Shown here: positions 43,916-53,491 of the stretch, one piece after another
How positions within the stretch are numbered: the first letter of the stretch is position 1
Layout of the letters: each line of letters starts with the position of its first letter
NCBI RefSeq assembly: GCF_013116745.1
Contig: NZ_JABFOE010000004.1
Span: forward strand, 184,950-248,949
Origin: Arthrobacter sp. 260
GTDB lineage: Bacteria > Actinomycetota > Actinomycetes > Actinomycetales > Micrococcaceae
Direction of reading: 5' to 3'
DNA length: 64,000 bases
Made by a program: the position numbers and the translations under genes
The notes under the pieces: model-generated
Told to the model about the DNA's origin: nothing
Database searches by the model: none
The model's input: only the letters and a program-made list of their open reading frames with translations

Positions 43916-44683
43916 TCACCCGGGGCGCGCCCTGACCGTCCACGCCGTCGCATCGATCCCGAACGGGGCGGCCGGAAGCAACCCGGCGCAGGCATGCCGC
44001 AACTCTTCACGGCCTAGCACGTCCAGGCGCCTGACATAGTCTCCCGCCGGCCCGACACCGAGGGTATAGGGCTCCCACCAGGCAGCGAACGACTCGAACT
44101 CCACCCGCACTGTCATACTGCCCTGCTCGATTTCTCCCAGTCCGGCAGCATCGAACAGGGCGGCCAACTGCCCCTTGGCCGTGCCAGCGAGGTCCGCTTC
44201 GGTCGGCGCCCGATCGTCGATCGATTGGACCGCCTCCCAGAACGTGGCGAGTGGACCTTTCGCGCCGGCGTGGTCCCACACGCAGGCTGCAACGATCCCA
44301 CCGCTGCGGGTGACCCGCGACATTTCCCGCAGGCCTGCAACAGGGTCTGCCATGAAATGAACCACCAGTTGCGCGAGGGCGACGTCGAAGGAACCGTCCC
44401 GGAAAGGCAGGTCCTCGGCGGTGCCCCTACGAATGTCAACGCCGGGTAGCCGTACCCGGGCAGCATCGACAAACGGGGCCGACGGATCGACCCCCGCGAC
44501 CTGCTCCGGGCCCACCAGTGACGCGAGTTGAGCGGTCAACGCTCCGGGGCCACACCCGACGTCCAGCACCCGCTGGCCGTGGTGGACTCCGGCAAGACTG
44601 ACGAACTCCCGGGCCAACGGCACCGAATACTGTCCCATGAAGCGGTCATAGGAGTCGGCGCCAACGGCGAATCCCATGTACAC
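43916..44683 (-). CDS. Class I SAM-dependent methyltransferase (UbiE-like)
   Basis: 255 residues. VLDVGCGPGALTAQLA is SAM motif I, VDPSAPFVDAAR motif II and DLPFRDGSFDVALAQLVVHF motifs III/IV, so the fold is a Methyltransf_11 type. MGQYSVPLAREFVSLAG at the N-terminus is common in small-molecule methyltransferases. The substrate is unknown. It is followed by no gene in its own direction, and the PhnB-like gene lies 28 bases upstream in the same direction. Confidence 0.85.
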   Translation of the reverse strand: MYMGFAVGADSYDRFMGQYSVPLAREFVSLAGVHHGQRVLDVGCGPGALTAQLASLVGPEQVAGVDPSAPFVDAARVRLPGVDIRRGTAEDLPFRDGSFDVALAQLVVHFMADPVAGLREMSRVTRSGGIVAACVWDHAGAKGPLATFWEAVQSIDDRAPTEADLAGTAKGQLAALFDAAGLGEIEQGSMTVRVEFESFAAWWEPYTLGVGPAGDYVRRLDVLGREELRHACAGLLPAAPFGIDATAWTVRARPG

Positions 44684-44711
44684 CCCACTCTGGCGCTACC
44701 TGCGTGCGAGC

Positions 44712-45122
44712 TCAGGCTCCGCTGATGTTGACCAGCCAGTCGACCCCGAACTGGTCCTTGCACATACCGAAGCTGTCGCCCCAGGGTGCCCGCTCCAGCG
44801 GCACGGTGACGGTGCCTGAACCCGAGAGCTTCTCCCAATAGCCGCGCAGTTCCTCCTCGTCTTCGCCGCTTAGTGACACCGAAAAGTTGTCGCCCTCCGT
44901 GTAGGACATACCGTTGGGAATATCGGCGCCCATCAACAGGAGGCCGCCATCAGTTTCGAGCTGCCCGTGCATGATCTTTTCGGCGTCGGATGGGTCCTGG
45001 CTCATCTGGTTTTCACCGAAAGTGCTCAGTGAGAGCTCCCCGGAGAAGACCGAGTGGTAGAAGGTCATTGCCTCCCGGGCGTTGCCATTGAAATTGAGGT
45101 AGGGATTCAATCGAGTGGTCAT
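44712..45122 (-). CDS. PhnB-like VOC protein
   Basis: 136 residues of the PhnB/YjdN type: LNPYLNFNGNAREAMTFYHSVF at the N-terminus and APWGDSFGMCKDQFGVDWLVN at the C-terminus. These proteins lack a proven activity (the name comes from the phosphonate locus). ATG 45122 is chosen because AGGAG lies 6 bases before it; the preceding GTG at 45125 is within the spacer. Together with the methyltransferase it may form a two-gene unit. Confidence 0.88.
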   Translation of the reverse strand: MTTRLNPYLNFNGNAREAMTFYHSVFSGELSLSTFGENQMSQDPSDAEKIMHGQLETDGGLLLMGADIPNGMSYTEGDNFSVSLSGEDEEELRGYWEKLSGSGTVTVPLERAPWGDSFGMCKDQFGVDWLVNISGA

Positions 45123-45231
45123 CACAAACTCCTGACAGTGCTGGAGGGGTGAAGGCTAGACAGCGGTCATTGATGGCAGACCCCGGGGAGCCTGCCCGAC
45201 CCCGGCCGTGTCGGCCCGGGGCCAGGAACAG

Positions 45232-45504
45232 CTAAGCGGTCGCGAACCGCTTAGCTGTTCGCGCGCGGTGCTTCTCAGCTTCAATCTCCCGGTCCTTGGG
45301 AGGAGCCGTGGTTACCAGATCGTCGAGCAGGTGCGCCGTCACGTGGGCGATGCGCTCGACGGCGGTGTCGAACACCTCCTGGTTTGCCTTCGAGGGACGG
45401 GTGGAACCGCTCACCTTGCGAACGTATTGCAGGGCGGCAGCATGGATTTCCTCGTCGGTGGCAGACGGCTCGAAATTGGACAGAGGTCGGATGTTTCTGC
45501 ACAT
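45232..45504 (-). CDS. DUF2277 family small protein
   Basis: 90 residues starting MCRNIRPLSNFEPSATDEEI, with ALQYVRKVSGSTRPSKANQEVF in the middle. This is the diagnostic pattern of DUF2277, a conserved cytosolic protein of unknown role. The N-terminal Cys-Arg-Asn-Ile-Arg is nearly invariant in the family as I know it. ATG 45504 lies 7 bases after a TACGCT -10 box, suggesting a leaderless mRNA. Confidence 0.88.
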   Translation of the reverse strand: MCRNIRPLSNFEPSATDEEIHAAALQYVRKVSGSTRPSKANQEVFDTAVERIAHVTAHLLDDLVTTAPPKDREIEAEKHRARTAKRFATA

Positions 45505-45511
45505 ATTCCAT

Positions 45512-45517
45512 AGCGTA
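45512..45517 (-). promoter_or_regulatory. -10 box of the DUF2277 gene (leaderless)
   Basis: TACGCT on the minus strand ends 7 bases before ATG 45504. Confidence 0.4.
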
Positions 45518-45610
45518 GGCCGACTTCAGCGCGGGGGGAATAGCTGGTCCGGTTCAGCTATTCGACTGATGAATGCCTACAGTTGGAGGACTCCCAAGCG
45601 AAGGATCCTG

Positions 45611-46387
45611 ATGCATTTCGAACGACACGGCAGTGGCAAACCCCTCCTCCTGGTGCACGGACTCGGCTCAAGCCTCCGCACCTGGGACCCGATCATGCCA
45701 GCGCTGACCGCCGAGCGTGACGTGATCGCCGTCGACCTCCCAGGGTTTGGCCAGACCGCCCCCTTGGTGGGCCCGGCGAATATTGGAACACTTACCGACG
45801 CCCTTGGTCAGTTCATCGAGACTGAGGGCTTTCAGGGCATAGACCTGGTCGGAAGTTCGATGGGCGCACGGATGGTGCTCGAGCTCTCCCGGCGCGGGCA
45901 CCCGGGCACTGCCATTGCGCTGGACCCGGGTGGATTCTGGACCGGTGGCCAGCGGCTGGTGTTCGGTGTCAGTATCACTGCCTCGGTCGCCCTGGTGCGG
46001 GCCATCCAGCCTGCGCTGCCTTTCCTGACCAGGTCAGCGGCCGGTCGGACCGCCCTCCTGGCGCAGTTCTCGGCGCACCCGTGGAAGCTCGACCCCGAGC
46101 TGGTCCTGACCGAATTGCAGGGCTACTCCGCGTCCCCCAGCCTCGACGAGGCCCGACGCTCCCTCATCGAGGGACCGGTGCAGCAGGGAGCACCCAGCGG
46201 ATCCCTTCCCGGCCGGGTGGTCATCGGATGGGGTCGGCAGGACCGCGTCACCCTCCCCAGCCAGGCGGCGACGGCGCAGAAGCGCTTCCCCGACGCATCG
46301 CTGCACTGGTTCGACGCGAGCGGGCACTTCCCCCACTGGGACCAGCCCGCCCAGACCGCGCGGCTGATCCTCGACAGCACCTCCTGA
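45611..46387 (+). CDS. Alpha/beta hydrolase
   Basis: A 258-residue hydrolase of the epoxide-hydrolase/lipase-like core family. LLVHGLGSSLRTWDP is the HG oxyanion motif, GSSMGAR carries the nucleophile Ser, GWGRQDRVTLP the Asp and GHFPHWDQP the His. ATG 45611 follows AAGGA by 7 bases; the frame is open upstream but encodes no family sequence there. TACAGT at 45578 may be its -10 box. DUF3054 follows after 12 bases in the same direction. Substrate unknown. Confidence 0.87.
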   Translation: MHFERHGSGKPLLLVHGLGSSLRTWDPIMPALTAERDVIAVDLPGFGQTAPLVGPANIGTLTDALGQFIETEGFQGIDLVGSSMGARMVLELSRRGHPGTAIALDPGGFWTGGQRLVFGVSITASVALVRAIQPALPFLTRSAAGRTALLAQFSAHPWKLDPELVLTELQGYSASPSLDEARRSLIEGPVQQGAPSGSLPGRVVIGWGRQDRVTLPSQAATAQKRFPDASLHWFDASGHFPHWDQPAQTARLILDSTS

Positions 46388-46399
46388 GCGCTGAAGTCG

Positions 46400-46816
46400 A
46401 TGACTCCCTCACAAGACCTGCCGTCGACCACCCGCCCGGCGGTAACAGGTGGGCGGGCCGCAGGCTGGCTGCTGGCCGATCTTGCCCTGGTTGTTGCCTT
46501 CGCGGCGACCGGGCGCTCGACCCACGAATCCGGGCTGGCGATCCTGGGCATCCTCAGCACCGCCGGGCCTTTCCTCGCTGCCTGCCTGCTCACGTGGGTT
46601 GTGTTGAGGGCCTGGCGCTCGCCTGCCGCGCCCTGGCCCACCGGGGTGCTGGTCTGGCTCGGCACAGCCGTGGGAGGCCTTGCACTCCGGGCGCTGTTCG
46701 GAGGAGGGATGGCGGTGAGTTTCCTCGTGGTCGCCGTCGTCGTGCTGGGCGTGGTCCTGCTGCTCCCCCGCACGGTGGCGACGCTGGTCCTGCGGCGGCG
46801 TGCTACTTCGCGATAA
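46400..46816 (+). CDS. DUF3054 membrane protein
   Basis: 138 residues with four predicted membrane helices. LLADLALVVAFAATGRSTHESG is the family signature at the first helix, and WPTGVLVWLGTAVGGLALRALFGGG covers the third. DUF3054 proteins occur in Actinobacteria and haloarchaea with no known function. It lies 12 bases after the hydrolase gene, with weak ribosome binding sequence, so is probably translated from the same mRNA. Confidence 0.85.
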   Translation: MTPSQDLPSTTRPAVTGGRAAGWLLADLALVVAFAATGRSTHESGLAILGILSTAGPFLAACLLTWVVLRAWRSPAAPWPTGVLVWLGTAVGGLALRALFGGGMAVSFLVVAVVVLGVVLLLPRTVATLVLRRRATSR

Positions 46817-46871
46817 GTTAGCTGCAAGCCTCTACCACCCATCAGTTCCACCTCTGCCAGGGAGACCTCCA

Positions 46872-47153
46872 ATGATTACCGCTTTCGTCCTGATCCAAAC
46901 CGACGCCTCCCGGATTCCCGAGTGCGCCCAGGAAATTTCCGAGATCGACGGCATCAGCGAGGTCTATTCGGTCACCGGTGAGTGGGACCTCATTGCGATT
47001 GCCCGGGTCAGCAGGCACGAGGACCTGGCCGACGTCATCGCCGACCGCCTGTCCAAGATCGAAGGAGTGGAGTCCACCACCACCCAGATCGCTTTCCGGT
47101 CCTATTCTCAGCACGATCTCGATACTGCGTTCTCGCTGGGCTTCGAAGGCTGA
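46872..47153 (+). CDS. Stand-alone Lrp/AsnC effector-binding (RAM) domain protein
   Basis: 93 residues that form only the RAM (regulation of amino-acid metabolism) ligand-binding domain; there is no helix-turn-helix. ITAFVLIQTDASRIPECAQ and the GEWDLIAIARV strand match the C-terminal half of Lrp/AsnC regulators. Such stand-alone RAM proteins may bind amino acids or oligomerise with full-length Lrp proteins; the role here is not known. ATG 46872 has GGAG 8 bases upstream. CutC starts 2 bases after the stop. Confidence 0.87.
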   Translation: MITAFVLIQTDASRIPECAQEISEIDGISEVYSVTGEWDLIAIARVSRHEDLADVIADRLSKIEGVESTTTQIAFRSYSQHDLDTAFSLGFEG

Positions 47154-47155
47154 GG

Positions 47156-47881
47156 ATGCGGGTCGAGATCGCGGTGCAGGACGCCGCTGGCGCGGCCATC
47201 GCGCACGACGCCGGCGCAGTGCGCGCCGAGCTCTGCGTGGGGCTGCCGCTGGGAGGACTGACGCCCTCCGCCGGGTTGATCCGCCGGATCAGGGCCCTGG
47301 TCCCGGAACTCCCGCTGCACGTGCTGATTCGCCCCCGTCCTGGAGGGTTCACCTACTCCCCCACCGAGCTCGACGTGATGGCCGCGGATATCGAGGCGGT
47401 CGCGGCCGTGGGGGTGGCGGGCGTCGTCGTCGGGGTCCTGACCGCCGGCGACACCGTCGACGCCGAAGCGCTGGGGGCCCTGAGGCAGGTGGCGCCCGCG
47501 CTCGAGTACACCTTCCACCGGGCAATCGACCACACCCCTTCGCCCGTCCACGCCCTTGACGCGATCTCCGCGGCAGGGTTTAGCAGGGTCCTCACCTCCG
47601 GCGGCGCGCCCTCCGCGGCACAGGGCCTTGAGACGCTCGCGGCGATGGTTGCTGCGCAGAGCGGTCTGACCATCCTGGCGGGTGGTGGCGTGGCCCTGGA
47701 CGACCTGCCGGCCCTGTCCCGCGTCGGCATCACCGAGGTCCACCTCTCGGCGAAGGCAACCCACCGTCCGCCCGGAGGCGGGATTTCCCTGGGAGCGGCG
47801 GACACGGAGGGCAACAGCTACCAGGTCACCGACCCGCTGCAGGTTGCAGCGGTGATCGAGCAGGCGATCCAGCTGCCTTAG
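47156..47881 (+). CDS. cutC: CutC family protein
   Basis: 241 residues, a TIM-barrel-like protein. [46 protein letters not shown] and FHRAIDHTP are conserved landmarks, and the SGG loop closes the barrel. CutC is classically called a copper homeostasis protein, but the copper role is disputed. The start is ATG 47156, two bases after the RAM gene stop, with AGG inside the stop overlap. It converges on trpD, with which it overlaps by four bases. Confidence 0.92.
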   Translation: MRVEIAVQDAAGAAIAHDAGAVRAELCVGLPLGGLTPSAGLIRRIRALVPELPLHVLIRPRPGGFTYSPTELDVMAADIEAVAAVGVAGVVVGVLTAGDTVDAEALGALRQVAPALEYTFHRAIDHTPSPVHALDAISAAGFSRVLTSGGAPSAAQGLETLAAMVAAQSGLTILAGGGVALDDLPALSRVGITEVHLSAKATHRPPGGGISLGAADTEGNSYQVTDPLQVAAVIEQAIQLP

Positions 47882-48942
47882 GCAGCGCCAGCGGTCACTC
47901 GCACCCACTTGTCCAGCGCGGCCTGGGCCGCCCCGGAATCGATCGACGTCTCGGCACGCCGCATCGCTGCCGTGATCCTCTCCACCAGGGGCGCCTCATG
48001 GTCGGTAGCGAACGCTACGAGTCCGGCAGCTGCATTGAGTACGACGGCGTCCCGTACCGGCCCGCGCTCCCCCGCGAGCAGCGCCCGCACCACTGCAGCG
48101 TTGCTGGCCCCGTCAGCGCCACGCAGCGCTTCGACCGGGGCAACCGGCAACCCGAAGTCGGCGGGGTGGACAGTGTGCTCGGTGACCGTTCCGTCCCTGA
48201 CCTCCCACACAGTTGACGAGCCGCTGGTGGTGAGCTTGTCCCTGCCATCGCTTCCCCTGAAGACCAGGGCGCGGGTCCCCCGCGCAGCGAGCACGCCAGC
48301 CATCAGGGGCGCCATCCGCTCGCTGGCGCAGCCCATGGCCTGCGCATCGACGCCTGCGGGATTACTGAGCGGTCCCAGGAAGTTGAAAGCGGTGGGGACC
48401 CCCAGTTCACGCCGCGGAACCGCTACGTGACGCATGGACGGGTGAAACACCTGGGCGAAACAGAACGTGATCCCGGCTTCTTCGGCCGAGCGGGCGACGT
48501 CGGCGATTGAGAGGTCCAGCCGGACGCCCAGCGCCTCGATGACGTCGGCAGCGCCAGCGGATGAGGAAGCACTCCGGTTGCCATGCTTGACCACCTTCGC
48601 CCCCGCGCCTACCGCCACCAGGGAGGACATGGTGGAGATGTTGAGGGTGTTTAGACCATCCCCTCCGGTACCGACAATATCGAGGGTGGGGCCGGGGACC
48701 TCGATACGGTGCGCGCGGGCGAGCATCGCTTCAACCAACCCGACGAGCTCGCCGACGGTTTCCCCCTTGCTCCGCAGGCCCACCAGGAACCCCGCCACCT
48801 GGGCGTGGCTGGCCTCGCCCTCCATGATCTGGTCCATCGCCCAGCGGGTCTGGGCGGAGGATAAATCGTCCCCCCGGATCAGGGCTGAGATCAGGACAGG
48901 CCAGGTCGGGGAAGCGTTGTCGGGGCTGGAAATCGTCGTCAC
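47878..48942 (-). CDS. trpD: Anthranilate phosphoribosyltransferase
   Basis: 354 residues. [15 protein letters not shown] binds [13 protein letters not shown] and the [17 protein letters not shown] region bind anthranilate, and [12 protein letters not shown] is the family signature. It catalyses the second step of tryptophan synthesis. It is away from other trp genes here, as in several Actinobacteria. The start is GTG 48942, 6 bases after a TAACCT -10 box; alternative starts have no better signal. The cytochrome oxidase gene ctaE is divergent, 148 bases away. Confidence 0.95.
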   Translation of the reverse strand: MTTISSPDNASPTWPVLISALIRGDDLSSAQTRWAMDQIMEGEASHAQVAGFLVGLRSKGETVGELVGLVEAMLARAHRIEVPGPTLDIVGTGGDGLNTLNISTMSSLVAVGAGAKVVKHGNRSASSSAGAADVIEALGVRLDLSIADVARSAEEAGITFCFAQVFHPSMRHVAVPRRELGVPTAFNFLGPLSNPAGVDAQAMGCASERMAPLMAGVLAARGTRALVFRGSDGRDKLTTSGSSTVWEVRDGTVTEHTVHPADFGLPVAPVEALRGADGASNAAVVRALLAGERGPVRDAVVLNAAAGLVAFATDHEAPLVERITAAMRRAETSIDSGAAQAALDKWVRVTAGAA

Positions 48943-48948
48943 ACCTCA

Positions 48949-48954
48949 AGGTTA
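48949..48954 (-). promoter_or_regulatory. -10 box of trpD (leaderless)
   Basis: TAACCT on the minus strand ends 6 bases before GTG 48942. Confidence 0.4.
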
Positions 48955-49078
48955 TCTACGAATTGTAGAAAGTCATCTGTTGGCATCTTCCGCGCCGTTA
49001 CTGGGATGGCGCGTCCCCAACGTCCACGGGGACGCGCCGGGACGGCATCAGCATTGGTGAACTGGTGCTTTTTAGAGA

Positions 49079-49084
49079 CATAAT
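49079..49084 (+). promoter_or_regulatory. -10 box of ctaE (leaderless)
   Basis: CATAAT ends 6 bases before GTG 49091. TTGGTG at 49054-49059 is a weak -35 with a 19-base spacer. Confidence 0.4.
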
Positions 49085-49090
49085 GGCTCT

Positions 49091-49729
49091 GTGACATCTG
49101 CGACTCAAGCCCCCAGTACCACGGCGCATCCCACGCTGAACCGCCCCAACATGGTTTCCGTCGGAACCGTCGTTTGGCTGTCCAGTGAGCTGATGTTTTT
49201 CGCCGGACTATTCGCCATGTACTTCACCCTGCGCTCCACCTCGAGTGAGCTATGGGCAATGGAGACCGAAAAGCTGAACGTTCCGTTCGCCCTGATCAAC
49301 ACAATCATCCTCGTCTTGAGTTCGGTGACCTGCCAGTTCGGTGTGTTTGCCGCAGAACGGTTGCAGCCTCGCCGCACCGGCAGTGTGTTCTCCCCCGCGA
49401 GGTGGGGCATGATCGAATGGTTCCTCCTGACGTTCATCATGGGCTCCATTTTCGTTGCAGTGCAGGGCTACGAGTACGCGGTACTGGTCTCTGAGGGTGT
49501 CTCGCTCTCCTCCAACGCGTATGGCTCGTCGTTCTACATCACCACCGGTTTCCACGGGCTCCACGTCCTCGGCGGGCTGATCGCCTTCCTGTTCATCATC
49601 GGACGAGGGTTCGCCGCCAAACGATTTGGCCACTTTGAGGCCACCTCGGCGATTGTGGTGTCGTATTACTGGCACTTTGTCGACGTCGTCTGGATTGCAT
49701 TGTTCATCATTATTTATTTCCTGAAGTAA
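49091..49729 (+). CDS. ctaE: Cytochrome c oxidase subunit III (aa3 type)
   Basis: 212 residues with five predicted membrane helices, the short actinobacterial form. [21 protein letters not shown] is the conserved first span, and [11 protein letters not shown] and [20 protein letters not shown] are subunit III signatures. It stabilises the oxidase core near the proton entry. It heads the run ctaE-qcrC-qcrA-qcrB, the standard actinobacterial order that reflects the bc1-aa3 supercomplex. The qcrC promoter may also serve downstream genes separately. Confidence 0.96.
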   Translation: MTSATQAPSTTAHPTLNRPNMVSVGTVVWLSSELMFFAGLFAMYFTLRSTSSELWAMETEKLNVPFALINTIILVLSSVTCQFGVFAAERLQPRRTGSVFSPARWGMIEWFLLTFIMGSIFVAVQGYEYAVLVSEGVSLSSNAYGSSFYITTGFHGLHVLGGLIAFLFIIGRGFAAKRFGHFEATSAIVVSYYWHFVDVVWIALFIIIYFLK

Positions 49730-49736
49730 CCCTTAG

Positions 49737-49764
49737 TTGAACCCTCTTCTACTAGGTGTAGAAT
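49737..49764 (+). promoter_or_regulatory. Promoter of qcrCAB
   Basis: TTGAAC (49737-49742), a 16-base spacer and TAGAAT (49759-49764), 52 bases before GTG 49817. It is a good sigma-70-type match in the gap after ctaE. Confidence 0.55.
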
Positions 49765-49816
49765 TCCATCAAGCGGTACCGGCAGTGATTGCACGACAGA
49801 AGGCAGGAACCAGCAA

Positions 49817-50602
49817 GTGAAGGCACTTTCGCAAAGGCGACGTCATCCCCTGGCAGCGGTAGCTTTGTTGCTCATCGGATTACTCTTCACGGGCGGCGTC
49901 TACGCCCTGGCGAGCAGCACCAACGAAGCCAAGGCACAGACCTTCTCGGCTGATCAGGTGGACGAGGGCGAGAAGCTGTTCGTAGCGAACTGCGCCACCT
50001 GTCACGGGATGGGCGCAGTCGGTTCGGAGAACGGACCGTCCCTGGTAGGGGTCGGCGCAGCTTCAGTCGACTTCCAGGTAGGCACCGGGCGTATGCCGAT
50101 GCAGATGCAGGGCCCTCAGGCCCAGGTCAAGCCACCTCAGTTCGATGACGAGCAGACCATGCAGATGGCAGCTTACGTGGCATCGCTTGGCGCTGGCCCG
50201 GCCATCCCGGGCGAGGACATGCTGGACACTTCCGACGCCGATCCCGCCAACGGTGGCGTGGTCTTCCGCGTCAATTGCGCCATGTGCCACAACGCTGCCG
50301 CTGCCGGCGGCGCCCTGACACGGGGCAAGTACGCTCCCGCCCTCTCAGGCTCGACGGCCAAGCACACCTATGAGGCAATGGTCACCGGACCGCAGAACAT
50401 GCCGGTCTTCAGCGACGCCAACATCACCCCCGAGGACAAGCGCGACGTGATCGCGTTCCTTGAGACCATCGACGAGCAGGGGTCCCCCGGTGGAGCTGAC
50501 CTCGGTTCGCTCGGCCCGGTCTCCGAAGGCCTCTTTATCTGGGTAGCGGGACTCGGCGTGATTATCGCCTTCACCGTCTGGCTCACCGCGCGATCGTCCT
50601 AG
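49817..50602 (+). CDS. qcrC: Cytochrome bc1 complex di-heme cytochrome c subunit
   Basis: 261 residues. An N-terminal membrane/signal helix (about 12-32), two c-type heme sites, CATCH at 59-63 and CAMCH at 154-158, and a C-terminal membrane anchor (about 236-256). The di-heme cytochrome cc replaces soluble cytochrome c in Actinobacteria by passing electrons directly from the bc1 part to the aa3 oxidase. The start is GTG 49817. QcrA follows after 82 bases. Confidence 0.96.
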   Translation: MKALSQRRRHPLAAVALLLIGLLFTGGVYALASSTNEAKAQTFSADQVDEGEKLFVANCATCHGMGAVGSENGPSLVGVGAASVDFQVGTGRMPMQMQGPQAQVKPPQFDDEQTMQMAAYVASLGAGPAIPGEDMLDTSDADPANGGVVFRVNCAMCHNAAAAGGALTRGKYAPALSGSTAKHTYEAMVTGPQNMPVFSDANITPEDKRDVIAFLETIDEQGSPGGADLGSLGPVSEGLFIWVAGLGVIIAFTVWLTARSS

Positions 50603-50684
50603 ACCACGATGGCGCACCACAGGCCGCCCACGGGCGACACCTACAAACTTAACAACAGACCACAAGCAGTGTTTTTCCAGAAGG

Positions 50685-51722
50685 ATGCGAGGGATCATGG
50701 CCGATCATAGTCACGGCAGTCCAGAGAGTACTGGCGTCGTAGCTAGGCCCGGTCAGGGCGATGTGCAGAAGTTCCAGAACCCTGGACTGCCACCGCACCG
50801 TCCTCGGCTGGCCGACAGGGATCCCCGCGCTGAAAAGCGTGCCGAACGGCAGGTAGCGATTCTCTTCCTGGTGTCGATCATCGGCACCGTGCTGTTCTTC
50901 GTCGGGTACTTCCTCATTCCCCTCGACGAGACCATCGAGACCCTTCGCCTCCAGAACCTCACACTGGGCCTCGGCACCGCGTTTGCGATGCTCGGCATCG
51001 GCGTCGGCATCGTCCACTGGGCCAAGACCCTGATGCCGGATCACGAAGTGTCCGAGGACCGCCACGAGATCCGCACCGAAGCAGACCGCGCGGATGCCGA
51101 GAAGATCATCAACGACATCGTTGAGGAGACGGGCATCAAGCGGCGCCCGCTGATCCGCAATACCCTGCTTGGTGCGATGCTCCTGGCCCCGCTACCCGCC
51201 GTCTTCATCTTCCGCGACCTGGGCCCCCTGCCCGGTGACGCACTCCGTCACACCTACTGGGATGCCGGGACGCGGCTTGCTCGGGACCCCAGCGGTACTC
51301 CGATCAAGGCTTCCGACGTGACCATCGGGTCGGCGTTCCACGTCATCCCCGAGGGACTCTCGGATTCCGAGCACTACCTCGAGGAAAAGGCCAAGGCCGT
51401 TGTCTTGCTGATGCGCCTGAACCCCGATTCCCTGAACCCCTCCCCGGGGCGAGAGGACTGGGGTTACCAGGGCATCGTCGCCTACTCCAAGATCTGCACG
51501 CACGTGGGTTGCCCTGTTGCTCTGTACGAACAGCAGACCCACCACCTGCTCTGCCCGTGCCACCAGTCCACCTTCGACCTCACGCAGGAATGCAAGGTCA
51601 TCTTCGGACCAGCAACACGACCGCTACCGCAGCTGCCCATCGCCGTTGATGACGAGGGCTACCTCATCGCTACCAGCGATTTTCAAGAACCAGTAGGACC
51701 AAGTTTCTGGGAGCGTGGCTGA
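50685..51722 (+). CDS. qcrA: Rieske iron-sulfur subunit of the bc1 complex
   Basis: 345 residues from ATG 50685, or 341 from ATG 50697, which has GAGGG upstream. The actinobacterial form has three N-terminal membrane helices after a charged tail. The [2Fe-2S] domain has CTHVGC beginning at C271 and CPCHQS about 20 residues later. It takes electrons from menaquinol at the Qo site. The 3' end overlaps the qcrB GTG start by 8 bases, so the genes are coupled. Confidence 0.96.
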   Translation: MRGIMADHSHGSPESTGVVARPGQGDVQKFQNPGLPPHRPRLADRDPRAEKRAERQVAILFLVSIIGTVLFFVGYFLIPLDETIETLRLQNLTLGLGTAFAMLGIGVGIVHWAKTLMPDHEVSEDRHEIRTEADRADAEKIINDIVEETGIKRRPLIRNTLLGAMLLAPLPAVFIFRDLGPLPGDALRHTYWDAGTRLARDPSGTPIKASDVTIGSAFHVIPEGLSDSEHYLEEKAKAVVLLMRLNPDSLNPSPGREDWGYQGIVAYSKICTHVGCPVALYEQQTHHLLCPCHQSTFDLTQECKVIFGPATRPLPQLPIAVDDEGYLIATSDFQEPVGPSFWERG

Positions 51723-53406
51723 CATGAGCAGCACGACAACGCAAAGTACCTACCAGCCCAAGACCAACGTTGGGAAGATCACCAACTACGTTGACTCCCG
51801 CGTCGGTGGATCAGGGATCGTCAAGGAGTTCGGCCGGAAGATCTTCCCGGACCACTGGACCTTCATGTTCGGTGAGGTGGCGCTGTACTCATTCGTCATC
51901 CTGCTCCTCTCCGGCACCTTTTTGACCTTCTTCTTCGACCCGTCGATGGCGGAGACGCACTACGAGGGCAGCTACATCCCACTCCGCGGGGTCGAGATGT
52001 CCGAGGCGTACGCCACCGCTCTGAACATCTCCTTCGATGTTCGCGGCGGCCTGTTCATGCGTCAGGTCCACCACTGGTCGGCACTGCTCTTTGTTGCCGC
52101 CGTGTCGGTGCACATGCTCCGGGTCTTCTTCACCGGCGCTTTCCGCCGTCCCCGCGAACTGAACTGGGTGGTGGGCTGCGTCCTGCTCATCCTGGCGATG
52201 GCTGCAGGGTTCACTGGCTACTCCCTTCCCGATGACCTGCTCTCCGGTAACGGCCTCCGCATCATCGACGGCGTGATCAAGGCGGTACCGGTTGTAGGTA
52301 CCTACATCAGCTTCTTCCTCTTCGGTGGGGAGTTCCCCGGCACCGTGGTCATCCCGAGGCTGTATGTGCTGCATATTCTCCTGATTCCAGCGATCATCCT
52401 GCTGATGATCGTGATCCACCTCTTCATGGTTGTGACCCACAAGCACACCCAGTTCCCCGGCCCAGGCCGCACTAACGACAACGTGGTCGGCTTCCCCGTC
52501 GGCCCCGTGTACGCCGCCAAGGCCGGCGGATTCTTCTTCATCGTGTTCGGCATCATCGCCGCCATCTCGGCAGCGTTCACGATCAACCCGATCTGGAACT
52601 ACGGACCGTACGACCCATCCCCCGTGTCCGCTGGAACCCAGCCCGACTGGTACATCGGCTGGGTTGACGGCGCACTGCGTCTGATGCCGGGCTGGATTGC
52701 AGGAATTCCGCTCGAGTGGAACATCCCGATGCCGTGGGGCGTCAACACCCTGTCGTTGAACGTGCTCCTCCCGGCGCTGGTTCCTGCAGGAATTGTCTTC
52801 ACCCTCATGTTCGCCTGGCCATGGATCGAGTCATGGCTCACCAAGGACAAGCGGGAGCACCACCTGCTGGACCGTCCGCGTAACGCACCGTTCCGCACGG
52901 CGGTCGGCGTCTCCGGTGTCGTGTTCTACTGCGTCATGTGGGCAGCGGCCAGCTCCGACCTCATCGCCACGCACTTCTTCGTCTCCCTCAACGACGTCAC
53001 GTACTGGCTGCGGGTGTTGTTCTTCGTCGGACCGATCATCGGGTTCATGGTTGCACAGCGCATCGCGCTGGCCCTGCAGCGCAAGGACCGGGAGATCGCC
53101 CTCCACGGCCGGGAGACCGGTCGGATTGTGCGGCTCCCCCACGGCGAGTTCATCGAGGTTCACGAACCACTTGACGAATACAAGCGCTACAACCTGGTCA
53201 ACTACGAGTCCCACAGCGTGCTTCCTGCCGAAGCCGACGTCAACGGTCACGTCACCCGGACCGAAAAGGCTCGCGGCCGGTTGTCCCGCTTCTTCTTCGA
53301 GGACCGGGTTGCACCGGTAACTCCCGCCGAACTCGAGGCAGCCCACTCGCATGGGCACCACGATGCAATTGCCGAACAGCACGACAAGGCAGCCGTCTCC
53401 AAGTAA
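51715..53406 (+). CDS. qcrB: Cytochrome b subunit of the bc1 complex
   Basis: 563 residues. The first half has four membrane helices with heme-ligand His pairs (QVHHWSALLFVAAVSVHMLR and HILLIPAIILLMIVIHLFM). The second half has the PDWYIGW quinol-binding motif, the actinobacterial equivalent of PEW. A long C-terminal cytosolic extension (about residues 440-563) is typical of this phylum. The start is GTG 51715 or ATG 51724; the latter follows the qcrA stop by one base. A very strong terminator follows. Confidence 0.96.
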   Translation: MADMSSTTTQSTYQPKTNVGKITNYVDSRVGGSGIVKEFGRKIFPDHWTFMFGEVALYSFVILLLSGTFLTFFFDPSMAETHYEGSYIPLRGVEMSEAYATALNISFDVRGGLFMRQVHHWSALLFVAAVSVHMLRVFFTGAFRRPRELNWVVGCVLLILAMAAGFTGYSLPDDLLSGNGLRIIDGVIKAVPVVGTYISFFLFGGEFPGTVVIPRLYVLHILLIPAIILLMIVIHLFMVVTHKHTQFPGPGRTNDNVVGFPVGPVYAAKAGGFFFIVFGIIAAISAAFTINPIWNYGPYDPSPVSAGTQPDWYIGWVDGALRLMPGWIAGIPLEWNIPMPWGVNTLSLNVLLPALVPAGIVFTLMFAWPWIESWLTKDKREHHLLDRPRNAPFRTAVGVSGVVFYCVMWAAASSDLIATHFFVSLNDVTYWLRVLFFVGPIIGFMVAQRIALALQRKDREIALHGRETGRIVRLPHGEFIEVHEPLDEYKRYNLVNYESHSVLPAEADVNGHVTRTEKARGRLSRFFFEDRVAPVTPAELEAAHSHGHHDAIAEQHDKAAVSK

Positions 53407-53412
53407 CATGTC

Positions 53413-53458
53413 AACGAAAGGGCCCGATCCAGCACCAGCTGGGTCGGGCCCTTTCGTT
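53413..53458 (+). terminator. Rho-independent terminator after qcrB
   Basis: AACGAAAGGGCCCGA (53413-53427) pairs with TCGGGCCCTTTCGTT (53444-53458) and the stem continues to an ACCA loop. It ends in TTT. Confidence 0.9.
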
Positions 53459-53491
53459 TACCTCGTGGGAAGAGCGACCACCTGAGCCACC

